The notes: a model not told the origin generated them from the letters alone. A stretch of 64,000 nucleotides of DNA from Mixta tenebrionis (GCF_006517625.1 NZ_VHQI01000010.1:92762-156761), one strand, 5' to 3'; positions 53,019 to 60,510 are shown, counted from the first letter of the stretch. Numbers and translations: made by a program.

Positions 53019-53606
53019 TTAGTTAGTCTCGTTATAAGATCCTATCACGCGACCCAATACGCCAATATCAGTTGTTGCGCATTCAAACGGCACTCTGCCG
53101 CCGGTAACGTGCAGTTTTTTGCCCGGCAGGACGGCAATTTCACGAATGCTGACGGTACCATCGATATCTACCAGCTTCAGGCCGTCGGAAAGCGCGGTCG
53201 ATTGCTCGACAAAAAACAGCGTGCCGTCAGACTCGATGCACTGAACCTGCGCCGTCGCCTTGCTGATGACGCTGCGATCGATAGCGAAGCTGCCGGTCTT
53301 AACTAACTCTCCTTCACTTAATGTGAATTTCTCCAGCCTGCACACTTCACTTTTATCAGCGGACAAATCCCCTTTTCCGGGAAAGCGCTCGCCCTGACCG
53401 GTGAGGATCCACATCAGGCTGGCACCGGTTTCAAGGGCGCAAAGCGCGGCGAAGTCAAAGGAGATATGTTCGCGCGTATACCTGTTTTGCAGCGAACTGG
53501 CGGCGATATCGAAGTGTCGCGCCAGCTGCACTTTCTGATGGAAGCCGTAGACCTCGCAGATGCGATCCAGAACCTGTTCATTAGTTGAGGTGATATTAAA
53601 TGCCAT
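53019..53606 (-). CDS. Phage 186-type CI repressor
   Basis: 195 residues. N-terminal HTH of the Phage_CI_repr type (VLDRICEVYGFHQKVQLARHFDIAASSLQNRYTR; CALETGASLMWILTGQGER) and a C-terminal S24-like oligomerisation domain without an evident Ser-Lys protease pair (LSDGLKLVDIDGTVSIREIAVLPGKKLHVTGG). Like 186 CI it would not be cleaved by RecA but lifted by an antirepressor, which suits the LexA-box gene at 57439. Divergent from the cox-like gene. Confidence 0.88.
   Translation of the reverse strand: MAFNITSTNEQVLDRICEVYGFHQKVQLARHFDIAASSLQNRYTREHISFDFAALCALETGASLMWILTGQGERFPGKGDLSADKSEVCRLEKFTLSEGELVKTGSFAIDRSVISKATAQVQCIESDGTLFFVEQSTALSDGLKLVDIDGTVSIREIAVLPGKKLHVTGGRVPFECATTDIGVLGRVIGSYNETN
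53313..53327. promoter_or_regulatory. Palindrome TTCAC-N5-GTGAA, left copy (candidate CI flanking operator)
   Basis: TTCACTTAATGTGAA lies inside the repressor gene. The same arms with the same 5-bp spacing occur at 54003-54017. Their midpoint (about 53665) falls in the repressor/cox intergenic region, like FL and FR of phage 186. Confidence 0.55.
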
Positions 53607-53738
53607 TAAAAAACGTCCTCACGTATTGCGTAATGCGGTAAATCGAATTACTATTCCTAAAAAGGTATCCATCGTTGGCATTAATCGGCATTTATTGGCC
53701 AGGGATGGCGTAAATTGGCTAACTGGGAATCATGCTAT
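53607..53738. promoter_or_regulatory. Repressor/cox switch region with five GGC triplets spaced exactly 10 bp
   Basis: GGC begins at 53677, 53687, 53697, 53707 and 53717, each usually preceded by T and followed by an AT-rich stretch. Spacing near one helical turn puts all copies on one DNA face, as expected for a regulator that binds phased direct repeats (Cox of P2, Apl of 186). The lysogenic and lytic promoters should lie here. Confidence 0.65.
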
Positions 53739-54002
53739 ATGACTAGTGAAATTACAATCGTCAAAATCCCCCGTGAAAAGGTGTATGCCGCTGAGTTTGC
53801 GGCGCTGGAGGGGGTTTCTCTGCGTACCGTTCGTCGCTGGACCACCGGCGAAAACCCCTGCCTGCCTATTGAAGCGCGCCGGATCAAGAAGGGAAAACGG
53901 CGCGCCACCGGCAGGGTGAGAATCCTCTACGCGCAATGGAAAGAGAGGCAGGTACGCGAGGCGCTGGGGCATTCGCGCTTCCAAATCATCGTTGGCGCAT
54001 AA
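53739..54002 (+). CDS. Cox/Apl-like phage regulatory protein
   Basis: 87 residues, small basic HTH protein (VYAAEFAALEGVSLRTVRRWTTGENPCLPIEARRIKKGKRRATGRVRILYAQWKER) matching the regulatory phage Cox family. Cox-type proteins repress the lysogenic promoter and act as directionality factors for integrase; with no integrase present only the regulatory role would remain. ATG 53739 chosen; a TTG at 53715 in frame would overlap the GGC repeats. Confidence 0.8.
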   Translation: MTSEITIVKIPREKVYAAEFAALEGVSLRTVRRWTTGENPCLPIEARRIKKGKRRATGRVRILYAQWKERQVREALGHSRFQIIVGA

Positions 54003-54017
54003 TTCACAAATAGTGAA
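54003..54017. promoter_or_regulatory. Palindrome TTCAC-N5-GTGAA, right copy (candidate CI flanking operator)
   Basis: TTCACAAATAGTGAA; with one more base pair on each side the arms are AATTCAC/GTGAATT (54001-54019), a perfect 7-bp inverted repeat. It directly follows the cox-like stop codon. Confidence 0.55.
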
Positions 54018-54087
54018 TTTTTGATGCGAATAACATATCTCTCCCGGCAGGGCGCCTGTCCGAACTGGCCGTGAGGAGAGCAACAGA

Positions 54088-54186
54088 GTGCTGGAATATG
54101 GTGAAGCGTACGGCTCTCGCGCTTGCGCCGCAGCGCGCAAAAGCGCCTTTTACAACCATCTGGCTGGTACATGCCCGCGCGGATAA
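54088..54186 (+). CDS. Possible 32-residue phage peptide
   Basis: GTG 54088 with AGGAG (54073-54078) suitably upstream opens a 32-codon frame (MLEYGEAYGSRACAAARKSA...). It ends at 54186, 10 nt before the next gene's start. It has the best ribosome-binding site in this stretch, so it may be a real peptide or a translational leader. No family recognised. Confidence 0.35.
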   Translation: MLEYGEAYGSRACAAARKSAFYNHLAGTCPRG

Positions 54187-54196
54187 AGTTGAAAAA

Positions 54197-54484
54197 ATGA
54201 CCTTTGAGGAATTTCGGAAAACGTGGCGGCAGCGGCGCAACAATAATCGCAATCCGGCGCTGAATTACTTCAATCGCCAGAATGAGGCGTTTAAATTTTG
54301 CGTGCTGGCGCTGGCAAACCGTGACGCGCCGGGAACATTCCGGGCGGACGACGTCGGCAGACCCTTTGAATCTTTCGATGAAAAGCGCCGCGAACAGATT
54401 ATTAACGCCATGAATCAGCTATCCCGCTGGGGGCGTATTTTGCCGCGGCAGTTTTCTGTCGCCGACAGTTTTCTGTCTGCATAA
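54197..54484 (+). CDS. Hypothetical phage early protein
   Basis: 95 residues (MTFEEFRKTWRQRRNNNRNPALNYFNRQNEAF...), charged and helical, soluble. The frame is open from 54071, but the upstream part has a different, arginine/alanine-rich composition and overlaps the peptide frame at 54088; ATG 54197 is my choice although its ribosome-binding site is weak. The position between cox and DUF2732 is where P2-like phages keep variable early genes. Confidence 0.55.
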   Translation: MTFEEFRKTWRQRRNNNRNPALNYFNRQNEAFKFCVLALANRDAPGTFRADDVGRPFESFDEKRREQIINAMNQLSRWGRILPRQFSVADSFLSA

Positions 54485-54564
54485 ATAAATTTATTTCTTA
54501 TCAATATCCGTAAATGGCGTAAACCCGCCGGGCATGCTTATGCCTGAAAACAGGAGAAAACCTC

Positions 54565-54780
54565 ATGCTAAATAGCGAAAACGAGTTATTTGAAGTGGAT
54601 GAATCCGCGCTGCAGGCGATTATCGCCGCCGAACGTAAAGAGTGCGCGCTGGCGGTTGCTGTACGCCTGGTGGCGATCGCTCTGCGTATTAATCTATTGG
54701 ATCTTAACGGCGCCGAGGCGGCGGAGCTGCTGCGCCAGGAAGCTGAGTGTTACCAGCGCGCGTCGTGGGAGCTGCATTAA
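54565..54780 (+). CDS. DUF2732-family phage protein
   Basis: 71 residues (LQAIIAAERKECALAVAVRLVAIALRIN...EAAELLRQEAECYQRAS), the usual small acidic helical protein found in this place in P2-like prophages. ATG 54565 follows CAGGAG. Its stop overlaps the next start (TAATG). Function unknown. Confidence 0.7.
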   Translation: MLNSENELFEVDESALQAIIAAERKECALAVAVRLVAIALRINLLDLNGAEAAELLRQEAECYQRASWELH

Positions 54781-55001
54781 TGGATGCGATAGATTTAGAA
54801 CAGCAGAACCTGGACGAGGCGCTGGAACGGAATATCGCGGCGGTGGTTCGCCGTCCGCTACAGGTCAGCGCCATTTTCTGCGAAGAGTGCGACAGCGCCA
54901 TCCCTGAAGCCCGCCGCCGCGCCATTCATGGCGTAACGCGCTGCATAACCTGCCAGGAAATTGCGGAGCTGAAAAGCCGGCATTATCAGGGCGGGCGATA
55001 A
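54780..55001 (+). CDS. TraR/DksA-type C4 zinc-finger protein
   Basis: 73 residues with CEEC-x(n)-CITC zinc ligands (AIFCEECDSAIPEARRRAI, TRCITCQEIAELKSR), the truncated DksA/TraR form common in P2 phages. Such proteins can bind the RNA polymerase secondary channel without ppGpp. Starts one base inside the previous stop and ends one base into gene A, so all three genes are coupled. Confidence 0.88.
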   Translation: MDAIDLEQQNLDEALERNIAAVVRRPLQVSAIFCEECDSAIPEARRRAIHGVTRCITCQEIAELKSRHYQGGR

Positions 55002-57235
55002 TGAGTCAGGAATATGCTTACCCGTGGAACGCGCCGCGGAAAGCTATCGCCAGCCCCTATCCTACCTATGGAGAGATCCAACGCCGCGATCGGATGATTG
55101 CGGCGTTAACTGAAGCGCAGCGCCTGCTGGAACAGCAGCCGACTCTGGTGCAGCGGGACGTCAGACGTCGTTTGAACGATCTGGAGGTCACCCAGGGCGC
55201 GGCCCGCGCCAACGCTTATCTGTTAAAAAACTTCATGGAACGTACGCTGCCGCGCGTTGAGATGGTCAACCAGCGCTATCGCCCGGAGCCGCTGCAACGC
55301 GGCACGGTTAGCCTGCTGGCCGCTAACGCCGCCGTGGAGCAGGGCGCGGCCAGAGCCGCAGGCGCGCTATGGGAATTAGTAAAACGCGTTAACCGCCTGC
55401 CCGATATGACGCGCGCCGACGTAGATCTGCTGGCCGGAGATATCGCCAGCTTTATCCTGGCGGAGATAACCCAGGCGCACGGGCAGGTGGCGAATGAATC
55501 TGACTATCGCTATACGCACCGCATTTATATAACCGCCGCCGCTATTACTCGCCATCTGGGACAGACGCCGCCGCTGTGGGACAGAGTCGCCTCCCGTTTT
55601 TTCAGCCCGGAAGAGGCGACGCCGGCTATTCTGCGCATGCAGAACGAAAGGTGGTGGCGAGGCCAGCTGCGCCGCGTGGCCGCCGCGTGGCGCGAACATC
55701 TGCAAATTGCGCTGGCAAACGTCAGCAAAATTCATACGCCCTACGCCAGTACCATGACGGTTATTGAGTGGCGCGAGCAGAAACGCCGTATCCGCGAATT
55801 TCTTAAGGGGATGGAGCTGGAGGATGAAGAGGGCAATCGCGTCAGCCTGATCGATAAGTATGACGGCAGCGTGGCTAACCCGGCGATTCGCCGCTGTGAA
55901 TTGATGACCCGTATCCGCGGCTTCGAAAATATCTGCCATCAGATGGGGTTCGTCGGCGAGTTTTATACCCTGACCGCGCCGGGCAGCTATCACGCCACCA
56001 TCAAAACCGGGCACCGTAATCGTAAATGGAACGGCGCCAGCCCAACGGAAACCCAGCGTTATCTCTGCCATCTCTGGCAGAAAATCCGCGCCAGGCTGCA
56101 TCGCGCCAATATTCGCATTTTCGGTATCCGCGTCGCGGAGCCGCACCATGACGGCACGCCGCACTGGCATATGCTGATGTTTATGCGCCCGGAAGCGGTG
56201 GAGCAGGTGCGTCAAACGATGCGTGATTATGCCTGCCAGCAGGAGAGCGGCGAGCTGTCGACGGCGAAAGCCCGACGGGCGCGCTTTCATGCTGAGCCGA
56301 TCGATCCGCAGAAGGGCAGCGCCACCGGCTATATAGCGAAATATATTTCTAAAAATATCGACGGCTATGCGCTGGAGGGCGAGCGGGATAACGAGAGCGG
56401 CAAGACGCTGAAAGAGACCGCCGCCGCCGTTTCCGCATGGGCGGCGCGCTGGCATATTCGCCAGTTTCAGTTTGTCGGCGGCGCGCCGGTAACGGTCTGG
56501 CGCGAACTGCGCCGTATGGCTGACGGCGCAGCCGCGCGCGCCCTGAGCGTAGAGTTTGCCGCCGCGCATGACGCCGCCGATGCCGGCGACTGGGCGGCCT
56601 ACGTTAACGCTCAGGGCGGCCCGTTTGTACGTCGCGATGAGCTGGCGGTACGCGCCTGGTATCAGCCTGGCGAACAGTGGAACCGCTACGGTGAGGAAAT
56701 CCTGCGTATTAAGGGCGTCTACGCTACTGCGGTAGGGCATGACACGCCGATTCTGACCCGCCTGATATCATGGAAAATCGTACCGAAGCGCGCAGCGGAT
56801 CCTGAGCTTATTGGCAGAGGAGCGCCAGCGTCGCCTTGGAGTTCTGTCAATAACTGTACGGCACCTGTGGAGATCGGAGGGCGAGAAACGCTGGAGAGGC
56901 TCAGCCGCAAGGAACGGCGCCGCATACTGGCGCGAATTAAAGCCGGGCTGCCATCGAAACCGCGGCGCGCGCTGCGGCGGGCGGATAAAACGGAGGCGGC
57001 CTGCGCCAAAGTGATTGGTCAGGTGCGCGATCTAACCGGTGAAACCATCAGTCGGGCGCTGGCGGTGCGTTTAATCGGCGGCACGGAAACGAAAATTGCC
57101 GGGCGCTGGTTTCGCAGCGTCGTCAATGGCGAGCTATTTCGCGCGACGAAACAAAACGGCAAAGAAAGCCCGCTGGTACGTTTCCATCGCTTAGAAAAAT
57201 TACTAGTTAAGCGGCGCCTGACGCCAGGCGAATAG
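55001..57235 (+). CDS. Phage replication endonuclease, gpA family
   Basis: 744 residues, P2 A-type rolling-circle initiator. HUH motif in PHHDGTPHWHMLMFM (about residue 380-395) and the paired catalytic tyrosines in GYIAKYISKNIDGY (about 443-455). P2 gpA nicks its own origin, which lies inside the gene. The frame is intact, so the element may still replicate its DNA even though it cannot package it, unless active-site changes that I cannot see have disabled it. Confidence 0.92.
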   Translation: MSQEYAYPWNAPRKAIASPYPTYGEIQRRDRMIAALTEAQRLLEQQPTLVQRDVRRRLNDLEVTQGAARANAYLLKNFMERTLPRVEMVNQRYRPEPLQRGTVSLLAANAAVEQGAARAAGALWELVKRVNRLPDMTRADVDLLAGDIASFILAEITQAHGQVANESDYRYTHRIYITAAAITRHLGQTPPLWDRVASRFFSPEEATPAILRMQNERWWRGQLRRVAAAWREHLQIALANVSKIHTPYASTMTVIEWREQKRRIREFLKGMELEDEEGNRVSLIDKYDGSVANPAIRRCELMTRIRGFENICHQMGFVGEFYTLTAPGSYHATIKTGHRNRKWNGASPTETQRYLCHLWQKIRARLHRANIRIFGIRVAEPHHDGTPHWHMLMFMRPEAVEQVRQTMRDYACQQESGELSTAKARRARFHAEPIDPQKGSATGYIAKYISKNIDGYALEGERDNESGKTLKETAAAVSAWAARWHIRQFQFVGGAPVTVWRELRRMADGAAARALSVEFAAAHDAADAGDWAAYVNAQGGPFVRRDELAVRAWYQPGEQWNRYGEEILRIKGVYATAVGHDTPILTRLISWKIVPKRAADPELIGRGAPASPWSSVNNCTAPVEIGGRETLERLSRKERRRILARIKAGLPSKPRRALRRADKTEAACAKVIGQVRDLTGETISRALAVRLIGGTETKIAGRWFRSVVNGELFRATKQNGKESPLVRFHRLEKLLVKRRLTPGE

Positions 57236-57394
57236 TGGCTTTTTTAGCGCGGAACGACGAATAGTCGCGCGTTTACCCAGCTTTGACTGTGATGATGCGC
57301 GCACAAGCCATGTTGTGAAAAAGCATATATATCAGCGCGATATTTACGGCTAGTGCCGGCTTGAAAATTCTTTATATCGAAACTCATGCTGTGA

Positions 57395-57414
57395 TACTGT
57401 ATATGTATACAGTA
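57395..57414. promoter_or_regulatory. LexA (SOS) box
   Basis: TACTGTATATGTATACAGTA matches the ideal E. coli LexA operator (TACTGTATATATATACAGTA) at 19 of 20 bases, with perfect CTGT/ACAG arms. It ends 24 nt before the ATG at 57439 and so overlaps that gene's promoter. Confidence 0.93.
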
Positions 57415-57438
57415 ATTGATGGAGGAGGGAGTGCAGAA

Positions 57439-57624
57439 ATGGATTTACAAGAACAGGTAATGCTTGAGCGGGTTGAGCTGATCGCCAGACTAACGACGCA
57501 GGGATCCTGCCGGGAACGCGATCGGGAGATCGCGCTGGCGTTGATCGCTGAAATAGCAGGCAAGGGTGGGGTAAAGAGTAATCAACTTTCGGCAGCCCTT
57601 TCGGCGCTCTCCGCTGATAAATAA
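57439..57624 (+). CDS. Small SOS-controlled protein, candidate antirepressor
   Basis: 61 residues (MDLQEQVMLERVELIARLTTQG...EREIALALIAEIAG-type helical pattern), soluble and acidic/helical, with no family that I recognise; it is not DinI-like. ATG 57439 follows GGAGGAGGGAG. It is transcribed from a near-perfect LexA box and occupies the position where phage 186 carries its LexA-controlled antirepressor Tum. Role in lifting CI repression is inference. Confidence 0.7.
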   Translation: MDLQEQVMLERVELIARLTTQGSCRERDREIALALIAEIAGKGGVKSNQLSAALSALSADK

Positions 57625-58290
57625 TGCGGCGGCAACGTTAACGGAATTTTAAACCATGATGAATAAGACATAACCCGTTGAGCTGTAACTTTTACACACG
57701 CATACGGAGAGCTGCTTTAAGATTAGCGGCCATTAAATATTGTCAGCAGGAAACTATTTTCCTGGCGACAGTATGAAACAGGGCATTAACGTAATTGCTT
57801 ATAGTTGCGGCCCTGTGCTGTTTATTTATGCCGCTGATTCCCCCGACGCTATCGCATAATAACGCCTGAAGGAAACAGCAGAATGTTTCCCGGCGCGGTT
57901 ATTTAACGTTAACGCCTGCTCTCGCGGTTATTTATCGCCTGCTGTTACCTTCTTTGCTCTGTCTGCTCTGTCTGCGGTTGTTCCGCCGCCGGGGCGCGTC
58001 ATCAATTATTCCTTTTTTAATTCCTTCTTCATCATGTCCGACTAAGGACTATGGCCGCCCGTTTTTATTCCCTTAATCAGAACATATAGCCGACCGGCGA
58101 GGTTAGCCCGTGGCAATGCCTGGATCGCTGCTGCCTTAACGGCAAATAAGCGCTTATGGCTGCGGCTGTTGTTTATTCCTCTCTGAGCGGACGAGCTTTG
58201 GTTGAGGCAAAAGCGGGATAGGGCAAAATTGATATTGACCTGAACTCACCTTGTTTTTCCTTTGCCGCCTAATAAACAAGAGGCCATGAA
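57625..58290. repeat. Repeat-rich noncoding DNA in place of the head genes
   Basis: About 666 bp without a gene. Contains a 13-bp near-perfect inverted repeat (57741-57753 with 57758-57770), a second (CAGGGC...GCCCTG, 57779-57815), GGAAAC/GTTTCC (57871-57890), a direct repeat with CGCGGTTATTTA and CGCCTGCT (57894-57920 and 57923-57943), and TGCTCTGTC twice in tandem (57955-57972). It must also hold the late promoter for the tail genes. Confidence 0.55.
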
Positions 58291-58596
58291 ATGATTTCAA
58301 CATTATTAAAAAAATGGCGGCTGGCAAAAGCTGCCGAGCCGCCTGGAAAGGTAGCCGGTTTACCGGCTGCCAAAGGGCGTTATCAGCCGTGGATTAAAGA
58401 AGCCGTTGCTTCTTTGCCTGCAGCGCTAAAAAGCGTGATTTTGCAGGGCTGCGCGCTGGCGAAACGGTATCGGGGCGTCATCATCAGGCTAATAGCCAGA
58501 GCGCTGGCGCGTCTCATCGCTGAACGCTGTCGCGCCTGGCCGGTAGTTCGCCAGATCGCTGAAAAGGTCGAACGACTGCTGGGGAGGCTGCGATGA
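58291..58596 (+). CDS. Cationic 101-residue protein of unknown function
   Basis: Strongly basic, Ala/Leu/Arg-rich and amphipathic (KKWRLAKAAEPPGKVAG, ALKSVILQGCALAKRYRGVIIRLIARALARLIAERCRAWPVVRQIAEKVERLL). No signal peptide. Good start: AAGAGG before ATG 58291. It overlaps gene X by 4 nt (ATGA), so it is the first gene of the late tail operon. Not similar to P2 L, Q or any head protein I know. Confidence 0.6.
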   Translation: MISTLLKKWRLAKAAEPPGKVAGLPAAKGRYQPWIKEAVASLPAALKSVILQGCALAKRYRGVIIRLIARALARLIAERCRAWPVVRQIAEKVERLLGRLR

Positions 58597-58796
58597 ACGT
58601 TTATGCACAACAGGGCGATACCGTTGATGAGATCTGTCTGCGCTATTACGGACATACGCAGCAGGTGGTTGAACTGGTATATGCAGCCAATCCTGGGCTG
58701 GCCGAACGCGGGCCAGTGCTACCGCATGGCTGTGAAATCACGCTGCCGGCAGTGCCGGAAGCCGCAACGAGCGAAACCGTTAATCTGTGGGATTAA
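58593..58796 (+). CDS. Tail protein X (gpX, LysM-like)
   Basis: 67 residues of the P2 gpX family: MNVYAQQGDTVDEICLRYYGHTQQVVELVYAANPGLAERGPVLPHG, a LysM-like fold, ending in the usual LPxxP...NLWD. Needed for tail assembly in P2. Confidence 0.92.
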   Translation: MNVYAQQGDTVDEICLRYYGHTQQVVELVYAANPGLAERGPVLPHGCEITLPAVPEAATSETVNLWD

Positions 58797-58802
58797 CGGC
58801 TT

Positions 58803-59009
58803 ATGGAGAAAATCAGTTCGCTGGTTAACTACCTGATCGGCATTGTGCTGATGTGGTTCGCCCGTCATACGCCGCAGGATATCGCCTTTATGGTGGGCTC
58901 CGGCGTTGCCGTAGTGACGCTGATGATCAACATAGCGACGTTTTTTATTAACTGGCACTACCGCCGCAAAATGTATGAGCTGCGGCGGAAGGGCACACAG
59001 GGAGAGTGA
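58803..59009 (+). CDS. Phage holin
   Basis: 68 residues with two membrane helices (LVNYLIGIVLMWFARH; IAFMVGSGVAVVTLMINIATFFINW) and a basic charged tail (YRRKMYELRRKGTQGE), the class II holin layout. Directly precedes the endolysin gene. Confidence 0.82.
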   Translation: MEKISSLVNYLIGIVLMWFARHTPQDIAFMVGSGVAVVTLMINIATFFINWHYRRKMYELRRKGTQGE

Positions 59010-59012
59010 ACC

Positions 59013-59522
59013 TTGAGCCAGATTGTTAAACGCTGTACCGCAGCGGCCGTGCTGGCAATAGCCGCGCTGCTGCCGCAATTTGAAGTCTTGAAAATATCTG
59101 AGGCCGGCCTGCGGCTGATTGCCGATGCTGAAGGCTGCCGCACCTCGCCCTATCAGTGCAGCGCCGGCGTCTGGACGAACGGCATTGGCCATACCGAAGG
59201 GGTGACGGCGCATAGTGAGATCGACGAGCGTCAGGCGGCGATCAATCTGGTGTATGACGTGATGCGCATCGAGCGCGGCATAGCCGCCTGTATGCGCAGC
59301 GATATGCCGCAGGAAGTCTATGACGCGGTGGTATCGTTCGCCTTTAACGTTGGCGTGCGCGCCGCCTGTAACTCGACGCTGGCGACATTTATCAAGCGGG
59401 GCCAGTGGCGCAGCGCCTGCCTGCAGCTGAAGCGTTGGGTTTATGTCAACGGCGTTTTCAGCAAGGGGCTGCAAAACCGTCGCGAACGCGAACTGGCTCT
59501 GTGCCTTAAGGGGGCGGCATGA
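59013..59522 (+). CDS. SAR endolysin (GH24 lysozyme)
   Basis: 169 residues. N-terminal signal-arrest-release segment (TAAAVLAIAALLPQF), then the lysozyme active site E40-x8-C49-x5-T55 (EGCRTSPYQCSAGVWT), the Cys variant of the E-D/C-T triad. Later Cys residues (59, 90s, 120s region) could cage or activate the enzyme by disulfide exchange, as in P1 Lyz. The start is TTG 59013, supported by GGAGAG upstream and no in-frame ATG. Confidence 0.88.
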   Translation: MSQIVKRCTAAAVLAIAALLPQFEVLKISEAGLRLIADAEGCRTSPYQCSAGVWTNGIGHTEGVTAHSEIDERQAAINLVYDVMRIERGIAACMRSDMPQEVYDAVVSFAFNVGVRAACNSTLATFIKRGQWRSACLQLKRWVYVNGVFSKGLQNRRERELALCLKGAA

Positions 59523-59968
59523 TGCGTCTGTTGGCTCTGCTGCTGGCCGCGTCGCTGGCGACCCTGAGCGTGGTGTACTGGCGACTCTCGGTGGCCGAAA
59601 GCGATCTGGCGCAGGCGCAGCGCGCTATTGGCACGCTTTCTGCCGGGATCGAAAGCCGCGATCGGGCCATTAACCGCCTGAACGAAGAGGCGCGTGAAAG
59701 CGCGAAGCGCGAAGCCACGCTCCGCCTGCAGCAGGGCCGCGCCAGCTCTGCCGCGATTAACCGTGAACTGCAAATACAAAGGGAAAACGATGCAAACCCG
59801 ACACTACGCAGCTGGTCTGCTACTGCTCTGCCTGACGATGTTATCCGGCTGCACACGCGTCCCGCCTTCAGCAACGCCCGTGCTTATCTGGACTGGCTGT
59901 CCGCGTGTGACCAGCTGTCCGGTGCCGGGAAATCACCTGAAGACGCAGGGCGATCTGGCGGCGGATAA
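59519..59968 (+). CDS. Rz-like inner-membrane spanin (LysB)
   Basis: 149 residues: one N-terminal membrane anchor (LLALLLAASLATLSVVYW) and a periplasmic coiled coil (SDLAQAQRAIGTLSAGIESRDRAINRLNEEARESAKREATLRLQ). ATG 59519 overlaps the endolysin stop. Contains the Rz1 gene in another frame, the common lysB/lysC arrangement. Confidence 0.85.
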   Translation: MMRLLALLLAASLATLSVVYWRLSVAESDLAQAQRAIGTLSAGIESRDRAINRLNEEARESAKREATLRLQQGRASSAAINRELQIQRENDANPTLRSWSATALPDDVIRLHTRPAFSNARAYLDWLSACDQLSGAGKSPEDAGRSGGG

Positions 59969-60080
59969 CCGCCAGCTGGAAGCCGCACTGGTTTCGTGCG
60001 GACTGCAGATTGAAATGATCAAAGAATGCCAGGAGCAACATGATGTTAAAGCCGAAATCGCTGCGCGAAACGCTGATTAA
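59790..60080 (+). CDS. Rz1-like outer-membrane spanin lipoprotein (LysC)
   Basis: 96 residues, embedded out of frame in the Rz gene and running past its end. Signal peptide and lipobox (LLLLCLTMLSGC), then a proline/Cys-containing mature part (TRVPPSATPVLIWTGCPRV). Longer than typical Rz1. It overlaps the start of gene R. Confidence 0.8.
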   Translation: MQTRHYAAGLLLLCLTMLSGCTRVPPSATPVLIWTGCPRVTSCPVPGNHLKTQGDLAADNRQLEAALVSCGLQIEMIKECQEQHDVKAEIAARNAD

Positions 60081-60510
60081 TCACGTTCCGCTGCTGGCGC
60101 AAAATCCCGCACGCCTGCAGGTGCTGATGCCGTCAGGACAAATTGTCTCCACGTTCGCGCCGTCGCTGTCGTTTGAATATCACTATCAGCTCAGGCTGAT
60201 TGTTACCGACTATACGGACGATATCGATCTGATTATCGTGCCGATTTTAGTCTGGCTGCGGGAAAATCAGCCGGAGATGATGGCCAGCGCGGAAAAGTGC
60301 CGCACCGGTTTCACTTTCAAAACGGAAGCGGTAAGCGACGCGTGCTGCAATATCAACATTGATCTGCAGCTGACCGAACGCGTGATGGTACGGCAGGAAG
60401 AGGACGCGCTGCACGTTGACCACCTCGGCGAGCCGCCGCTGCCGGAAAACGTCAACCGGCCGATACGGCTGTATGTGAACGGCGTGCTGCTTAGCGAGCT
60501 GCACGCGTAA
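60040..60510 (+). CDS. Tail completion protein R (gpR)
   Basis: 156 residues of the P2 gpR family: LKPKSLRETLINHVPLLAQNPARLQVLMPSGQIVSTFAPSLSFEYHYQLRLIVTDYTDD, PENVNRPIRLYVNGVLL. Two adjacent ATGs (60040 and 60043) follow AGGAG; the second has the better spacing. In P2 R and S complete the head-proximal end of the tail; here S is missing. Confidence 0.88.
   Translation: MMLKPKSLRETLINHVPLLAQNPARLQVLMPSGQIVSTFAPSLSFEYHYQLRLIVTDYTDDIDLIIVPILVWLRENQPEMMASAEKCRTGFTFKTEAVSDACCNINIDLQLTERVMVRQEEDALHVDHLGEPPLPENVNRPIRLYVNGVLLSELHA

Noticed and set aside
53675..53720. CRISPR-like array
   Set aside because: Only the GGC triplet repeats at 10 bp; there are no 28-37 bp repeats with spacers here, and none was seen elsewhere in the window.
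55376..56740. 454-codon minus-strand frame opposite gene A
   Set aside because: Antisense shadow of the replication protein gene.
57439..57624. DinI-like protein
   Set aside because: The LexA box suggested DinI, but the sequence lacks the DinI pattern (acidic C-terminal helix with conserved strands) and is shorter.
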